From Marsupella aquatica (taxonomy: Eukaryota; Marchantiophyta): a stretch of DNA of 64,000 nucleotides. Position 1 is the first letter of the stretch. The number at the start of each line of letters is the position of its first letter. Both the position numbers and the translations under genes were made by a program. Positions 13,350-22,851 of the stretch are shown here, piece after piece. The notes beneath the pieces are model-generated. The model saw only the letters and a program-made list of their open reading frames with translations, made no database searches and was not told the origin of the DNA. The stretch spans positions 21,328,001-21,392,000 of the forward strand of contig OZ316898.1 of NCBI GenBank assembly GCA_973895155.1. Direction: 5' to 3'.

Positions 13350-13598
13350 CTCGTAAACCCTTAAACTCTTAAACTATTAAACACTTCAACTCTTCAACTC
13401 TTAAACTCTTAAACTATTAAAGTAGGGTTTACTCGTAAACCCGTAAACTCTTAAACACTTCAACTCTTCAACTCTTAAACTCTTAATCTTCGGCAGAGTT
13501 TAGTTTACTCGAGTTATCAGCAAATATAGTTTAACTACTTCAAAAATTTAAAAATTTTCCGGTTTTCTTCATGACTTTGGAATTACTGCCTATCTACA
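13350..13598 (-). repeat. 249-bp direct repeat, copy 1 (candidate 3' LTR start)
   Basis: Identical base for base to 15029-15277. The inner part is an unusual tract of CTTAAACTCTTAAAC-type units; the outer part is AT-rich. Read on the minus strand it starts TGTAGATAGGC. Just before that start lies a purine tract, GAGGAGAGGG (plus 13602-13611), two bases away, as a polypurine tract stands before a 3' LTR. I infer that this is the first 249 bases of an LTR. Confidence 0.6.
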
Positions 13599-13601
13599 TA
13601 G

Positions 13602-13611
13602 CCCTCTCCTC
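13602..13611 (-). other. Candidate polypurine tract
   Basis: GAGGAGAGGG on the minus strand lies between the integrase stop and the TGTAG start of the 249-bp repeat. Polypurine tracts prime plus-strand DNA synthesis directly 5' of the 3' LTR. The position is right, but the LTR identity of the repeat is itself inferred. Confidence 0.45.
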
Positions 13612-13627
13612 AAACGGCGCCGTGCCC

Positions 13628-15028
13628 TCACAAGCCATTGGAGTGGGGTATATAATATTTCTTCACTCTGGATCCATTGATTCTGGTATCAAGAGGTTCT
13701 CCATTCAAGGTTTCCAAAGTTAAAGACCCATTAGGCCATACGGTAACAACTCTGTAAGGGCCGATCCAGTGAGTGTGAAGCTTCCCAGGGAAGAACATAT
13801 ACCTAGAGTCATACACAAGCGCCAAATCTCCTGGCTGTAGTGTCGGTATTTTTAACCTCTTATCATAGGCCATCTTCCGTTTATCCTGTTGTTGTATGGT
13901 ATGCTGTAACGCTAGAAGTCTATGTTCTTCTAATTCATCCAGAACTTCCAACCTAGTGTGGAAACTATCAAGTTCAGGTAACCTCTCAGAGATCAGAAAC
14001 CGTTCAGTAGGTAGTTCAAATTCAATGGGGGTAACACTATGCATACCAAAAGTTAAGTAGAAGGGCGTTCTCAAGGTAGTAATCTTTTCTGCAGTTCTGT
14101 AAGCCCATAAAGCAGAGTGGAGTTTGATGTCCCAATCCGTTTTATGTGCTTCCACCATTTTATTCAATATTTTTCCCATTAACCCATTAGCTCTTTCAGT
14201 CAATCCGTTAGCTCGGGGATTATAAGGGGTGGTCTTTCGATGCTTAATCAGATATTTCTCAGTGATGAGCTCAATTGTCTCATTAAGGAAGTGCAGGCCT
14301 CGATCACTTACCAATTCCAAGGGACAGCCATACCGGGTAATAATGTTTTCAAATAAGAAATTGGCGGCTGTGGCAGCGTCATTCTTCCTAGTATGCTTAG
14401 CCTCCACCCATTTGGTGAGGTAGTCCGTAGCAAGAATGATATATCTGCTTCTACTTCGTCTAGCAGCAGGGGAAATGGGGCCAATAAAGTCTATCCCCCA
14501 TTTCTCAAATGGAGATAGAGGCAAAATGGGAGTTAGAGGCCATTTTGATGTTGCAGTAGGCTTCCCTATTCGCTGACAAGGGTCACAGCTTTGAATGTAG
14601 TTATAAGTGTCCTTATGCATGGTAGGCCACCAAAATCCAGCGTCCTTAATTTTCTTAACAGTTGTATTTACGGCATAGTGTCCACCGGAGGCTTCAGTGT
14701 GTAAGGCTGAAATGACCTTTGGAACTTCTTGAGCTTCCAAGCAACGGTGAAGTCTCTGATTTGGCAATAATTTAAATAGAACACCCCTCACAATAGTATA
14801 TGGTCCTACTTTGTAGAGGAAAACAGCTTTTTCTTCTGCATTCAACCCTGGTGGATAAATTCCGTGAGTAAGCATCTGAACAATGTCAAAGTACCTTGAT
14901 TCCTCTCCTTCCAAATGCCATAGCTGTTCGTCCGGAAATTGATCAGACAAAGGTTCGGCACTAGGATCTCCAGGCAATCGTGATAGGAAATCTGCATTCT
15001 CATGGTGTTTCCCGGCTCAAACTTGTAC
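13628..15028 (-). pseudogene. Ty3/gypsy integrase with RNase H tail, 5'-truncated
   Basis: The 449-codon frame (14977 to 13628) is an integrase, which inserts element cDNA into host DNA in the nucleus. It has a zinc-binding HHCC module (H93, H100, C131, C134), a catalytic core with D163 in GIDFIGP, D225 in SDRG and E261 in LTERAN (35 residues between the last two, as in the family), and a C-terminal GPYRVV region. Upstream of the first ATG the sequence still encodes the end of RNase H (ENADFLSRLPGD, the usual 'ADxLSR' junction), reached after a one-base frameshift near 15010. RNase H is then cut off at 15029 by the 249-bp repeat, so RT and gag are missing. I see no chromodomain. The IN frame itself is intact. 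Confidence 0.9.
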
Positions 15029-15277
15029 CTCGTAAACCCTTAAACTCTTAAACTATTAAACACTTCAACTCTTCAACTCTTAAACTCTTAAACTATTAAA
15101 GTAGGGTTTACTCGTAAACCCGTAAACTCTTAAACACTTCAACTCTTCAACTCTTAAACTCTTAATCTTCGGCAGAGTTTAGTTTACTCGAGTTATCAGC
15201 AAATATAGTTTAACTACTTCAAAAATTTAAAAATTTTCCGGTTTTCTTCATGACTTTGGAATTACTGCCTATCTACA
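15029..15277 (-). repeat. 249-bp direct repeat, copy 2 (candidate 5' LTR remnant)
   Basis: Identical to 13350-13598. Its right edge (minus-strand TGTAGATAGGC start) abuts host-type sequence of the SNF2 gene region, and its left edge abuts the RNase H tail. If it is a 5' LTR remnant, everything from inside the LTR to late RNase H has been deleted. The perfect identity of the two copies points to recent origin or gene conversion. Confidence 0.6.
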
Positions 15278-15292
15278 AGTTGTCTACGATCA

Positions 15293-15507
15293 AATAAAAC
15301 AAATTCAAGATTGCAGTGGAGTGTTTGCTTTCAAATTGGAGCAGCAACAAAGAACATGGTCGGACATGTGCTTGCGGAGGTTGGACATGTGCTCACGGAA
15401 TGCAAGTTGGTGCTGAATGAAACTGCCGTGTTCCATGTCAGTGCCGAGGGCCCGTGCGTGGGCCTTCTTTCGACCAGACAATAAAACAAATTCAAGATTG
15501 CAGTGGA
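15293..15507. repeat. 28-bp direct repeat including a splice acceptor
   Basis: The 28-base sequence beginning AATAAAACAAATTC and ending in GATTGCAGTGGA occurs at 15293-15320 and again at 15480-15507. The second copy holds the working-type 3' splice site of the first visible SNF2 exon (GATTGCAG, exon from 15504). The first copy is followed by unrelated sequence. About 160 bases lie between them, so an insertion with duplication or a local slippage event duplicated the acceptor. Confidence 0.75.
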
Positions 15508-16172
15508 CTGCCTGGAGAAAGCTGGCATCCAGTACAGGAGGTTTCATGGGTCCTTGGGGCCACTGGGGCATGCCGCGCTGATGGAGGAGTTCAGGACGTG
15601 CCCGGAGGTGTGTACGTAGGGCAACTACACCACCTTGCTTCAGGGTTTAGGGTCGTTCAAATGAACTATCAAACCAACTCAATTGACCTGCCTGTTTCTT
15701 ACATGTTTCTTTGCTGTGCAGGTGAGTGTCATTCTGATGTCCTTGCTTTCACGCGGCGTTGGGCTAAACATCGAATACGCCAATCATGTTTTTTTCTTGG
15801 ACTCTTGGTGGAATCCAGCAATGGAAGACCAGGCCATTGGTCGAGCACATCGAATAGGACATAAGAAAAAAGTGTATGTGACACGAATCATTCTAGAGGA
15901 GTCGGTTGAGGAGTCGGTTTTGGAGCTGCAGGTACGTACCGGTTTCTTAAGAAGCTTTCTTCAACAATATGCTAGCTTGTATACATAGTTTGCCGAAACC
16001 GTGAACCCTTCAAACTCTCTACCTTATTGTCCCACTGTTTTGACTGTAGGATATGAAGCGTAACATGGCTCAACAGCTCTACGAAGGAGGTGGGGCCGCA
16101 TTCAGACCTAGTACACAATCTGACAGCAGTGTTTCGAGAGATATTGAGTACATATTTCGCCAGTCTTGCTAA
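15504..16172 (+). pseudogene. SNF2/Rad5-type helicase-like ATPase, last three exons
   Basis: Three exons with GT-AG introns in consistent phase: 15504-15607, 15722-15931 and 16050-16172 (TAA). Together they encode the end of a SNF2 helicase C-terminal domain: LEKAGIQYRRFHGS (motif IV region), a motif V block (MSLLSRGVGLNIEYAN), and motif VI in WWNPAMEDQAIGRAHRIG, followed by a family-typical VEESVLELQ. The best fit is the Rad5/HLTF branch, which remodels chromatin or stalled forks in the nucleus. The introns are 114 and 118 nt. The upstream exons are missing from the window: the sequence 5' of exon 1 is a duplicated acceptor and then a retroelement repeat at 15277. The gene is therefore either a 5'-truncated fragment or a gene with a large insertion in an upstream intron. 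The three exons themselves carry no stop or frameshift. Confidence 0.85.
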
Positions 16173-16229
16173 TCACCGACGGGCTTTGGAGTCAGTTGGC
16201 CGTGCACTCGCAATATCACTTGAACTGTA

Positions 16230-16440
16230 AAAGCTGCTGCTTGCACAATCAGGCCACAGATTAATCCCTGGCTGTGTTGGTCTTATCGATGGTTCTTTGC
16301 TCCCCTTACCTAGACGTCGTTTTGCTAATGGGGAATGCTACTGTGGGGAAAGAGTAGATACTCAGTCAATGTGCAGGTGGTCTGTGAAATGAAATGTTTG
16401 CCTTTTTCCCATTTTCCAGGAATGCCTGGCTTAAGGAAAT
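16230..16440 (+). pseudogene. PIF/Harbinger transposase remnant
   Basis: A short stretch encodes GLIDGSLLPLP, the catalytic-aspartate block of PIF/Harbinger (DDE_Tnp_4) transposases, then a YCGERVDTQS segment. After a one-base frameshift near 16370 it gives NVQVVCEMKCLPFSHFPGMP, matching the usual 'NVQ.V.D....F......PGS' segment. The remaining DDE residues and the ends of the element are not visible. It is a fossil fragment lying just 3' of the SNF2 stop codon. Confidence 0.6.
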
Positions 16441-18104
16441 GACCTCTTTGGAAGTTCTGCACAGATGTAAATAGTAAAATCTGGTGGGTGACACCGAGTA
16501 CCAGGCTTTACCTCATGTAGTTTGTGCATTCAAGAGAGCAGACATGGTACATGACAAAGAGGATTTCAACACTTGGTGTGGCAGAGTGCCGTGGTACATG
16601 ACAAAGAGGATTCCTCCCCTGATTTCATCTGTCCACGGTTAGATTAGATATTCAGCGACTGGAGACATCCAGACAATTGACAATTTGGAAGAAGTAAGAT
16701 GTGCTTAGACATCCTTGCCTCTCTACTCTCGCACTTCGACACGGAAACTTACGACTGCTTTGTTGCAGATGTTCCGAGAGGGAAGAAGCAGTAGTAGAGC
16801 CAAGGCTAGAAAGAGCTACGGTGGCATTTTTAGATTGCAGTAAGGAGAGGAGTAAGAGGACGGCCCCTTTATGTTTTGGGTTTTTTTGGGTGCTTTTGTT
16901 CCAATGTGCTATAAAGCCCATTTCAATTAATCTAAAAAAAATTCAATTAATTGAAAAATACCTCATGGCCTTTTGGTATACATGCCCCCATTTGCTTGTA
17001 GACGGGCTACCGTAGTATCCTTCAATTCTGCCTTGTTGGGAGTCTGTTTCCATGCTTCGCTGTCCGTATACTGCGCGACTCTCGTGTAGAGCCTTAAATA
17101 AATCTTTACTGTGAAAGCGATATGAAAACATAATTCTACAATAATCATGCCGGAACACGGCACGTGACTGGACACTGTTCCCGGTGCACACTTGGCCACA
17201 CGTTTGGACTAACACAATAAAGTTTTCCGTGAAAGCACACTTAGGGGGTGAGAAGCAGGGCAAAGCCTAAGTCACCCTGTAATCTTCATGTGGGCAGCCC
17301 CATTGAGCTTTGGAGAGGGAGAGCAGCAACGCCAAGTTGAGGTCGTGGAGAGGGAGAGCGCATCGTCGAGCTTGGAGAGGAAGAGTGCAAGGTCTTTCAC
17401 TAGCAGGGGTGCAACTAGCAGTGGACAACAGCGATTACAACTTCGTGTAGGCAGCGATTTCGATCAGCAACAACAGCGATTAGAGCAACAATAGCATAGA
17501 TTTATATATATCAGCGATTACAACAGCGAGTAGCGAGCAATGTCAGAAATGCTCACACTGTGGAAAGTGTGAGGGGATGTCAGAAATGCTCACGGATCAT
17601 TAGCTATAGGATTTCACCTTGAGTTTTTGACAAAAATGTCTTTTTATGCTCTACTTTCACGGTAACTACTCTTTTAGAATTACAGGGTGAGTGGCCCATC
17701 TTTTCATGGGCTGCTTTTACGGAAAACTCTATTATAGACGCATCCGGTTATCAACTTCTATGACCTCTGTGCCCTCTGTAGCCTGTATACACTCTGTACC
17801 CTCGGAGTTTTTGCATCCTTTGTATCCTCTTCCAACTGCCAAACCCAGGTTTTCTTATGATGCAAGTTTGGCTATTCGGTTAAATCAACTAACTCCTACA
17901 TGGAAGCTGGCCCCCTGTCTCGTTGGCAAACCCAGAGCTGAGTTGCTTGCTCCCCCGCTTTGAACCCTGTGGTTCTGATTCTTCTACGCGGTAGCTGAAG
18001 GAAGGAAAATACGATACTTCTACACGGTGGTCCACAGAACAAATCCAAGCCACACAATGTACTACGATTCCCAAAACTCAAACTGTCAAAGTCTACATCA
18101 ATAT
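16441..18104. other. No gene recognised; minor repeats
   Basis: No credible ORF. TGGTACATGACAAAGAGGAT occurs twice (about 16543 and 16591). ATGTCAGAAATGCTCAC occurs twice (about 17540 and 17578), separated by a small hairpin (CACACT...AGTGTG). A CAG/CAA-rich patch at 17400-17500 gives glutamine-rich frames that look like low-complexity chance coding. Confidence 0.45.
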
Positions 18105-21100
18105 TCAGACAATCGATTTCCTAAATAGGCTCACAACAATTCTTCTCCTAGCGGAATCCATGTCCTGAGCCGTGAAATCAAAAACCATGTCTAAACTACG
18201 GTACTCAGCAAATTTCATGACAAATACGCCACAGTTGTAGTTGTCGGTTTGGCGAGGAATGTCCTTGCGTGCGTGCCTGGGCCACTCACGAGCCCAAAGG
18301 TGCTTCTGATTTTTGGTTCTCAATTCGTCATCCATGTATTTCGCCAAATTTTTCAGAACATCCGGCTCTTCACCGTGAAGGGAATCCAGATACTCTAGGC
18401 ATTTCTCGTTCTTGTCAATGACGACCAACGCCCAATGGCTTCCGCCATGGACGTTAATAGGGACAAAAATACGATCACAATCAAGCAAGAAATACGTCAA
18501 TTTTGAGGTCCATGACTCCACCGCCGCATAATTATAACCATTCCTTGTGAGTACCGAGTAGAACCAGGTATCAAAGAAATGGCACTTGAAGACTCTCATC
18601 CATGATCTGTCTTCCATCGCTTTGATGAGACCGAAATACGCGTTCATAACCTCGGAAGTTATCCATTCTCCTGGAGAGAGGCATCTCATTTCTTTCCAGG
18701 TTATGACGCAACCATTAGCGGTGCTCACTAAAACTGCGTCTTGATCCAAGTCAGGGCTCAGGCAGAAGTCTATGACGCCGTCGTCGTCCACCTGGTCCGA
18801 TGGAGGGTTTTCTTTTGGTGACTCATTGACAGTAGTAATGGATTTAGTTTTTTGGACCCGGGCACCTCTTTGAATCGCAGGCTCCACGATAGTGCTATCC
18901 GATACTCCTCCTGGATGATGAACATGAGCCGCGACGACGGACTTTTGACCCCAAACTGGGGTGCTATTATTATTATCATTGGAAAGACAATAATGCGGAA
19001 GATCGATATCGCGGACGATCGATACTTGCGATTCTCTTAACAAGGACTGTCCGGATAATAGACCCGCCGGCACTACTGCCCCATCAAACAACTGAGGCAC
19101 GTGGCGGTCATGACCGGCTTGCACCGCACACGAGAGCGAAGGCAGAACCGCTGCCAAACTGCCCCGCACGTCTGTGTCTCCTTGGAGACCCTTGTCCACA
19201 GCGCTGTCCATTCGCATACTCGCAGGATAGTGACCACTGGCTGCCCTGGCATTCAAATCTTGTGTGGAGCAGCCCGGTGGTCTCCACAATGACTTTGCAA
19301 AGCTCGACACCTTGTCGAGAGACTTCATGTTCTCGGCATACGCCGTGAGGTCCATGACGTCCTCCCTGTCGGAGCAGAATGAGAAGCACTCACGTTCCAA
19401 GAGTAGTGCATGCTTCAGAACCTGCCCCCTTGTAAAGAAATTGAGCACTATTTCCTCTTTTTTTGAGAAAGCTTCTATTATAGCTTGGATTATTCGCCCG
19501 GGCTTGATATTGGTAGTGAAGGAGCGGCCGCTGGGCGATCTGAACGGAACCCAATTTTCCAGCCTAACTTTCATCGCCGCTTCTTTGATGCTAGCCATCT
19601 CCCCATTGGGACGGTCCGTCGATTGTTCCTTGCTTGCCTTGTGGAGCTCCACTCGGTCTCCGTCTTCGAAGCTGAAATGGCCAGTGAAATTCTTGAAATG
19701 GGCTTCCCAATCCGGTTCCCTGTCTTGGGAAACGCCGAGAAAAATCACAGTTTCCACCACACCTCTCATGTGCTGCCGCGGGAGAAGCTCAAAGGCATTC
19801 TTGAAATAGGTGCCATATTCAAGATGGGCATTATAGTTATCGGGGAGACATCGCGCCGCCTCAATGATCCGTGCTAGAAGTATTCCCGGATGCACGAAAA
19901 AGACGAGGGTCAGTGACTCATTGGCCGAAACATTGACGACAATTTTCAGAAAATTCAATATTTCTGATTGTGTCCACGTATTGCCCTCGGTGTGTGTCAA
20001 GTCCACGATCGCAAGAGATGCCACAATACTCTCACTACAGCTAGAGCAATCGAACGGCGGCTCGGCCAAAGCGAGAAAATTTCCAGTGTAGAAAATTCTA
20101 TAGGGATCCATCCTCGACCGAATATGTCCGCCAAACTTCTTCAGATACAGATTTCGTAGCCTATTTTTCAAAGCCTCCGGCATGTCGGCCCTCTCGGACA
20201 CCTTCACCAGGCTCCTGAAATATCCGGCATCGACCAATGCGCAACAGCGATCGAGTTCATCATTCATAAAATCAAACGTCCGAACGACGTCCACCTAGAG
20301 AGCACCGGCCGAAAACAATCGGTCATAGTTTGCGCGATAGAATCGTAGGATTGCGCCTTTCAGTTTGTCCGTATACTTTGCCTTTGCTGCCAGGTCGGAC
20401 ATAGTCGGCATATCAGTTAAAGCGTGTTTCTGTCTAATCAACAACACATCACCCGAAAGGACTTTCATGAAGACGTCGGTGATGTTGGATTCTCGTGCGC
20501 CCTCGAACACTTGGAACGTACTTCTGTTTAACCTCTTTGCTTCCTTTGGTTTGTAAGTAACCTCTCCAATGTTGTCGGGCAAATGTCCTTTCAACCAATT
20601 GTTGCAAACCGCTCTCCACAGTTTGTACAGGTCTTCCGAGGTGAACAGGATCCAGTTGTACTCGCTGATGGTACTCACCTGCAGCGTGAGTTTTGCAAGC
20701 GCCTCGTATTCCTGATCATTATCAATCATAAATATGTGAATCAAAGAATTACACACGCTGTGTACACTACATACCCTGCATACCCATTCACTAAAACACT
20801 TAAAAATGTAGTAATGATTTTCTGCCCACCCATCATATACATAAACACAAAATCCTCCATATACTACCTGGAATTCGGTGGACTTCCGCCCAGAAGGAAG
20901 TGGACGAGCTGGACGACCCATTTTGCTGTACTGCAACCGGGCATGCTCCACCTGATCGATGAATGGAGATGAAAACCTGTGTGCTTCGGCTTGCATGTTG
21001 TTTGCATGGGAAATCTCCACCAGAACTTGTGCAGGGGTCGAACCCTTCAAGATTCGAGCCCGTCAATATTTCAATAACTTGGCAGTTTGCATCAACGCCG

Positions 21101-21845
21101 GTTGGGTTTGCGCACTCCTAATTATCCTCTTTGCAGCCATTGCCGAGTGTTGTCCACTGATTGCAAAATATTTTAATTCGGACAACTTGTCGGAATCAGA
21201 ATCTAAAACAGATAGGTCGATGAGTTTGTAAGCCCCGTCGATGCCAATGCTGTAGGCAACCAGATCTGCAGGTAGTGGCTCCTGACCAGCGTTGGTAATC
21301 ATGAGTTCGACGAGGCGATTGACGTGATCGTCATTCAGTAAACGCTCGTTCATCTTGGCTGGCGGAGTGTGGATATTGTCCACTGGAACCGCGCAAAGCG
21401 TAGATAGTCCAAAGGAATACCAACACTCTTACAACTGCAAAGTCCTCTCTGCATTTTTGAGACGAGAATGATCGACCAACAATGTTGAACTATCATCCAC
21501 ATTCAACTTGACGGTGTTGATCGACACCCTTTTCTTCTTCTCGACCCTGCTCGTGTCCCCTTCCTCTGTCTTTGTTTTCGCTCCACATGCTTGTTCAATG
21601 TTCTCCCCTTTGCTTCTTTTCCCCGTTTTTTTTGGCATCGCCTGAGGTTTCTGTTTTCCCGATGCCTCCCCTTTTTGTGCTTCCTTTCCTTCTTCCCTGG
21701 CTGCTGCTGCTGCTCTCTCTCTCGTGACGACCTTTCTTTTGGCTGCTTTCCTAGACGTCTCATTCTCCGGCCCGGTCTTCATTTGGGGTTCCTTGTCTTC
21801 GCTCCTTTCAACTTGCTGCCTCCCTCGTGTGCTTGGCACCGTCAA
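18105..21845 (-). pseudogene. Element-type protein: methyltransferase-like region plus C-terminal Ulp1 protease
   Basis: One minus-strand frame runs from 21845 to 18105, broken by TAA (21429), TGA (21063) and TAG (20295). An intron of 156 nt (20712-20867, GTAGTA...CAG) is likely because the sequence in it reads poorly. The N-terminal 130 residues are Lys/Glu-rich. The piece from 20294 (729 codons) has two regions. At about 130-340 there is a Rossmann-type segment (residues near 267-330, EEIVLNFFTRGQ...ALLLERECFSF) that aligns with the methyltransferase-like gene at 62.4-64.0 kb, but with a degraded SAM loop and no DPPY-type motif. The C-terminus is a cysteine protease of the Ulp1/SENP family (C48), which cleaves SUMO-like proteins: His620 in SHWALVVID, Asp637 in YLDSL, Gln682 and Cys688 in RQTDNYNCGVF. 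All four catalytic residues are present. Ulp1 domains are often carried by plant DNA transposons. No terminal repeats were found. Confidence 0.7.
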
Positions 21846-21883
21846 CTGTTTATCGTCCCTATTTCTCTTTTTGTGATTTATGA

Positions 21884-22731
21884 ACTTAGCTTAGTGGGAT
21901 TGCGGTTCCACTGGTAGGAGCAACACTTGTTGTGGTGCGTCCCATGGCTCCCTAAACCCAAGAAACCCCCCAGCTCAAGCCGATTCCCGCAGGTTTCGTG
22001 CTTGGCGAGGCCGTTTCCGCGGCTTAGCGGCATGGGACGCTGCTAACCTTCTACTACTACTATTAACATTTTACACACATATACTGGACAGATCCTTCAT
22101 CGGGTCATGAGATACGTAGCCGGCCTAATATAGGCCTTCCCCTGTCTTCCCTTGTCTTCCCCTCCGTCTTGTTAGGTATGTTTGGATTCCGCCGCCGGAA
22201 TGATCCCCAATAGGCTTGGTTAAGCCGCTAAGACCTCTCTCAGCTCGACACATCCAACTATCACTCCCCTGCTTACTTTCCTTCCTTCTGTTGTTGTGGG
22301 CACTCTTCACACAAGTTAATGCGACACACAAATAGCAAAATGACTCATTCTGACTGAGTCATACCATGCACTTGCCATACAAACAGTACATCTCATACAC
22401 AAGTTCTGCGAACTAAGCCGTGAGGCCAACTCTATTCAGCTCTTAGGCATGAGGAAACATGAATATACACAAGGGTCACTGTATGACTAACCGAGAGCTT
22501 CTCGTACTACTTGATCCCAGCCCGGCTGGTGCAAACTAAAAACTTGCTAAAGAAGAGGCCCTGAGCTCCCCGCTGCCCAGGTACTTATCCTGGTAGTGGA
22601 TCCGCCATTCTTTGCATCGTAAGCCTAATCTACCTGACAGTAATCTACTTGCCCGAATCTACCTATGTACAGCAAGGCAGGAGCACAAGTGTTGCTCCTA
22701 CCAGTGGAACCGCAATCCCACTAAGCTAAGT
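21884..22731. repeat. 47-bp inverted repeats bracketing an LTR
   Basis: The left arm 21884-21930 (starts ACTTAGCTTAGTGGGATTGC) and right arm 22685-22731 are perfect reverse complements. The right arm is the normal sequence just upstream of the LTR in all family copies. The left arm lies beyond the LTR end and is absent from both plus-strand copies. The inner parts of each arm can also form small hairpins (AGTGGGA/TCCCACT in the plus copies). Confidence 0.85.
21931..22687 (-). mobile_element. LTR of the gypsy family, minus copy
   Basis: Reverse complement of the LTRs at 29607-30354 and 34710-35457, differing by scattered substitutions and small indels. The right end (minus-strand start) is TGTGCTCC and the left end is ...GCACCACA, so it has TG...CA termini. 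It follows copy B of the extra ORF at 22852-24934, so it is the 3' LTR of a truncated element. Open frames on the strand opposite the family's own sense strand recur in all three LTR copies only because the LTR itself is conserved. Confidence 0.8.
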
Positions 22732-22851
22732 GTCAGGGCCGCTCCTGGTTCTGATCCTAATCCTAAACGTGGAGATCCGCGCCCGCCCTGCCCACTCATG
22801 CCTCCTCCCTCCACGTCCGCCCTCCCTAAAAGGAACGGCGCCCTTGCACCG

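Noticed and set aside
17288-17494. Gln/Ser/Arg-rich 68-codon frame
   Set aside because: Low-complexity CAG/CAA-rich DNA with no supporting splice sites or homology.
21383-21432. A 50-nt intron (GTAAGAG...CCAG) to bypass the TAA at 21429
   Set aside because: Splicing there would put the downstream exon in a frame that does not match the coding-like continuation, so the TAA is better read as a disabling mutation.
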